7,935 bases of DNA, taken from CAYLSV01 sp964386435 (GTDB lineage: Bacteria; Planctomycetota; Phycisphaerae; Tepidisphaerales; Tepidisphaeraceae). A program made the position numbers and the translations under genes. Shown here piece after piece: positions 6,022 through 7,935 of this stretch (position 1 is the first letter of the stretch; every line of letters starts with the position of its first letter). The stretch is taken from positions 1 to 7,935 of the forward strand of contig CAYLSV010000134.1 of assembly GCA_964386435.1 (NCBI GenBank), given 5' to 3'. A model generated the notes under the pieces. It did not search any database, was not told the DNA's origin, and saw only the letters and a list, made by a program, of their open reading frames with translations.

Positions 6022-6671
6022 AGATCGCCTTCCTTGGCTACGGCGGCATGACGACCGCCCTCGCCTCGAACTGGACCGACAGCCACGACCTGTTCGTCGG
6101 CGGCCACAACCCGGACAAGGCGCGGAAAGTCGCCGATGAGCTGGGTGCGGCCGGCGGCGATTCGGCGGAGGCGGTTGCGTTCGGCGAGTTGATCGTGCTC
6201 GCCACGCCGCACCATGCCGTCTTCGACGCGATCGAACAGGCCGGCGGGCCGAGCACGTTCGACGGCAAGGTCGTCATCGACATCAACAACCCGCTGCCCG
6301 GCTTCGCCGACGGCGACTTCGTACCGGAGGTCTACGACGACGGTCCGTCGCTCGCCGAGGCGATCCAGGCGCGGCTGCCGGGGGCGCGGGTCGTCAAGTC
6401 GTTCAACATGGCCAACACCGAGGTCTGGCGGATGGACCCGCCGAGGTTCGACGGCCGCCGGCTCGTCACGCCGATCGCCGGCGACGACGCCGAGGCGAAG
6501 CGCCAGATTATGGAGCTCGTGACGGCCACCGGCAGCGAGCCGCTGGATTTGGGCGACCTCCGCTACGCCCGCCACCTCGAAGCCGCCGCGGCAATTGTCA
6601 TCAAGCAGATCGTCGAGCGGCAGGACCCGCTGGCGGTGCTCAACCTCGTCCTCTCGGAGAACCCATCATGA
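6018..6671 (+). CDS. NAD(P)-binding reductase of the F420-dependent NADP oxidoreductase fold, copy 1
   Basis: The 217-residue product is a single Rossmann domain of the type found in F420:NADP oxidoreductases and their many F420-independent relatives. The first strand and loop read K-I-A-F-L-G7-Y-G9-G-M-T12, so the third glycine of GxGxxG is a threonine. The second strand ends in G-G-H-N-P-D-K, where relatives usually have S/G-R-N/D-P; histidine in place of arginine may alter NADP versus NAD preference. Further family marks are L-A-T-P-H-H-A-V (61-68), V-V-I-D-I-N-N-P-L (85-93) and A-R-V-V-K-S-F-N-M-A-N (123-133). The start overlaps the epoxide hydrolase stop (ATGA), and the stop overlaps the next start in the same way. 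The C-terminal helical part (about 184-212) is longer than in the next gene. The reaction is likely hydride transfer to or from a small substrate; whether F420 is involved cannot be told from this sequence. Confidence 0.85.
   Translation: MKIAFLGYGGMTTALASNWTDSHDLFVGGHNPDKARKVADELGAAGGDSAEAVAFGELIVLATPHHAVFDAIEQAGGPSTFDGKVVIDINNPLPGFADGDFVPEVYDDGPSLAEAIQARLPGARVVKSFNMANTEVWRMDPPRFDGRRLVTPIAGDDAEAKRQIMELVTATGSEPLDLGDLRYARHLEAAAAIVIKQIVERQDPLAVLNLVLSENPS
6656..6660 (+). promoter_or_regulatory. Ribosome binding site of the second F420-reductase-like gene
   Basis: GGAGA ends 7 bases before ATG 6668, within the end of the preceding gene. It supports the ATG in the ATGA overlap as start. Confidence 0.6.
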
Positions 6672-7297
6672 ACATCGGCATCATCGGCACCGGCAACATC
6701 GGCTCGCCGCTCGGCCGCCTCTGGGCGGCGGCGGGACACCAGGTCATGTTCGGCAGCCGCGATCCGGCCAAGCTCAGCGACCTGATGGCGAAGGCCGGCC
6801 CCAATGCGCGGGCCGATACGCCGGCGGAGGCGGCGGCGTTCGGCGAGGTCGTGCTGGAGGCGATTCCCTTCGCCAAGACGCCCGACCTGCCGGCCGACGA
6901 GTTGGCCGGCAAGGTGCTGCTCTCGGCCAGCAACTACTACCCGTCCCGCGACGGCACGCTCGACCTCGGCGGCCTGACGCACACCGGCTGGGTCGCCTCG
7001 CACCTGCCGGGGACGCGGGTCGTCAAGGCATTCAACATGATGCGGGCCGACGTGATGGAGCGGTACGCCGACGGCGGGGAATCGGACGGCTACGCGATCC
7101 TTCTGGCCGGTGACGACGCTGAAGCGAAGGGAGTTGCGGCCCGGCTCGTGCGGGATGCGAAGTTCGAGCCGGTCGACGTCGGCACGCTCGATGACTCCCG
7201 CGTCTTCGAGTCGCCCGACACGCCGCTGTACGACAGCCGGTTGTCGCCGGACGAGGCGCGGCGGCGTCTGGCCGACCTGAAGGGCGGTGCGGCATGA
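6668..7297 (+). CDS. NAD(P)-binding reductase of the F420-dependent NADP oxidoreductase fold, copy 2
   Basis: The 209-residue product has an intact dinucleotide motif, I-I-G7-T-G9-N-I-G12-S-P-L, followed by F-G-S30-R31-D-P-A-K at the end of the second strand. Ser-Arg there is the usual reader of the NADP 2'-phosphate, so NADPH is the likely cofactor. Other family marks are E-A-I-P-F-A-K (64-70), N-Y-Y-P-S-R-D-G (89-96) in place of the N-P-L of the first copy, and T-R-V-V-K-A-F-N-M-M (116-125). It shares with the preceding gene the R-V-V-K-[A/S]-F-N-M motif and A-G-D-D-A-E-A-K, so the two are related, but they differ enough at the cofactor and active-site loops that they are not a recent duplication. 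The start overlaps the previous stop and the stop overlaps the next start (ATGA both times). The substrate is unknown; the tandem arrangement suggests either two successive steps or a heteromeric enzyme. Confidence 0.87.
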   Translation: MNIGIIGTGNIGSPLGRLWAAAGHQVMFGSRDPAKLSDLMAKAGPNARADTPAEAAAFGEVVLEAIPFAKTPDLPADELAGKVLLSASNYYPSRDGTLDLGGLTHTGWVASHLPGTRVVKAFNMMRADVMERYADGGESDGYAILLAGDDAEAKGVAARLVRDAKFEPVDVGTLDDSRVFESPDTPLYDSRLSPDEARRRLADLKGGAA

Positions 7298-7935
7298 GCG
7301 GGACCATGAACGGTCAGACGGTCGTCGTCTTTGGTGCAAGCGGCGGCATCGGGCTGGCCGTGGCGAGGGCCGCGGCGGCGGCGGGGGCCAGGGTCGTCCT
7401 CAGCAGCCGCGACGAGGCGAAGCTCCGCGAAGCGGTCGACGGCATCGAGGGCGACGTCGTGGTGAAGGCCGCCGACGTGACGGACGCCGATCAGGTCGCC
7501 GCCGTCTTCGCGGCCGCCGGGCCGACGCACCACCTGCTCGTCACCGCCAAGGGCGGGCCGACCGGACGCTTCGGCGAGCAGGCGACGGCCGACGCGCGCA
7601 AGCGGATGGAGGTCGACTTCTGGGGCACCTATGCCTGCGCCCGCGCCTTCGCCGAGCAACTGCCGGAAGACCCGGAGCAGCGGCGGAAGTGCAGCGGCAC
7701 GTTCACCAGCGGTGGCATGACGCTCCGGCCCGAGCCGGGCTACCACATGGTCGGCGTGACCCACGCCGCCTGCGAGGCCCTCGCCCGCGCATTGTCGGTC
7801 GAACTCGCCCCGGCCCGCTTCAACGTCGTCCGCCCCGGACTGCTCGACACGCCGCTCTACGCCACGACGCCGCCGGAGCAGAAGAAGGCGATGTTCGATG
7901 CTTACGCGGAGGCCGCCCCCGCCGGCCGCACGAGG
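7294..7935 (+). CDS. Short-chain dehydrogenase/reductase with atypical active site (3' end outside window)
   Basis: The frame is open to the window edge, giving 214 visible residues of an SDR normally about 240-250 long. The cofactor motif is G14-A-S-G-G-I-G20, and S-S-R-D after the second strand (37-40) suggests NADPH. D61-V-T-D is the usual adenine-ring contact. The catalytic region is unusual: Ser139 and Tyr150 are present (S-G-G-M-T-L-R-P-E-P-G-Y), but the position of the YxxxK lysine is Gly154. The NNAG motif is replaced by V-T-A-K-G-G (83-88). After it comes the normal E-L-A-P-A-R-F-N-V-V-R-P-G (170-182). This pattern, with R-P-x-P-G before the helix, is known in a divergent SDR branch often annotated only as oxidoreductase. 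ATG 7294 lies in an ATGA overlap with the previous stop, with AAGGG at 7280-7284 as a possible ribosome site; Met5 (ATG 7306) is an alternative start. It is the fifth visible gene of the operon, which may continue beyond the window. Confidence 0.88.
   Translation, partial: MSGTMNGQTVVVFGASGGIGLAVARAAAAAGARVVLSSRDEAKLREAVDGIEGDVVVKAADVTDADQVAAVFAAAGPTHHLLVTAKGGPTGRFGEQATADARKRMEVDFWGTYACARAFAEQLPEDPEQRRKCSGTFTSGGMTLRPEPGYHMVGVTHAACEALARALSVELAPARFNVVRPGLLDTPLYATTPPEQKKAMFDAYAEAAPAGRTR

Noticed and set aside
1..7935. CRISPR array, tRNA, rRNA, insertion sequence ends
   Set aside because: I saw no spaced direct repeats of suitable length, no tRNA- or rRNA-like segments, and no transposase or terminal inverted repeats on reading both strands.

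Overview
This is a GC-rich bacterial window, densely coded and with strong G/C preference at third codon positions. It holds nine gene calls plus a tenth cut by the right edge. No rRNA, tRNA, CRISPR array or transposase is visible. The organism cannot be fixed from this stretch alone. GC content, codon bias and the protein types would suit a planctomycete-like or high-GC proteobacterial genome, and I hold that loosely.

The left part (1-3280) looks like accessory or plasmid-type DNA. It starts inside a large ParB-family partition protein, of which only the C-terminal part is present. Next comes an uncharacterised 169-residue protein. Then comes a compact toxin-antitoxin pair: an antitoxin with the Fic-inhibitory S-x-x-x-E-G motif, followed 19 bases later by a Fic toxin with a complete HxFxDGNGRxxR active site. 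Partition plus addiction genes is the usual signature of a plasmid, a chromid or an integrated element.

The right part (3285-7935) is a different unit and meets the first one tail to tail, with only 4 bases between the stop codons. An HxlR-family regulator with a conserved N-terminal cysteine is transcribed leftward. Divergent from it runs a rightward operon: zinc-free NADPH:quinone oxidoreductase, exported epoxide hydrolase of the EHN type, two different small NAD(P)-binding reductases of the F420-dependent NADP oxidoreductase fold, and a short-chain dehydrogenase/reductase (SDR) lacking the usual YxxxK lysine. The last four genes are joined by three consecutive ATGA overlaps, so they are probably translationally coupled. 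The 74-base divergent spacer carries an 18-bp imperfect palindrome touching the hxlR start region and a downstream near-duplicate repeat, both good operator candidates.

The simplest reading is a redox- or electrophile-responsive regulon. The HxlR protein senses a quinone-like or otherwise reactive compound and releases a set of reductases plus an epoxide-opening enzyme that deal with it. The substrate is unknown. The exact gene set, with one exported hydrolase inside a cytoplasmic reductase operon, is the part most worth following up.
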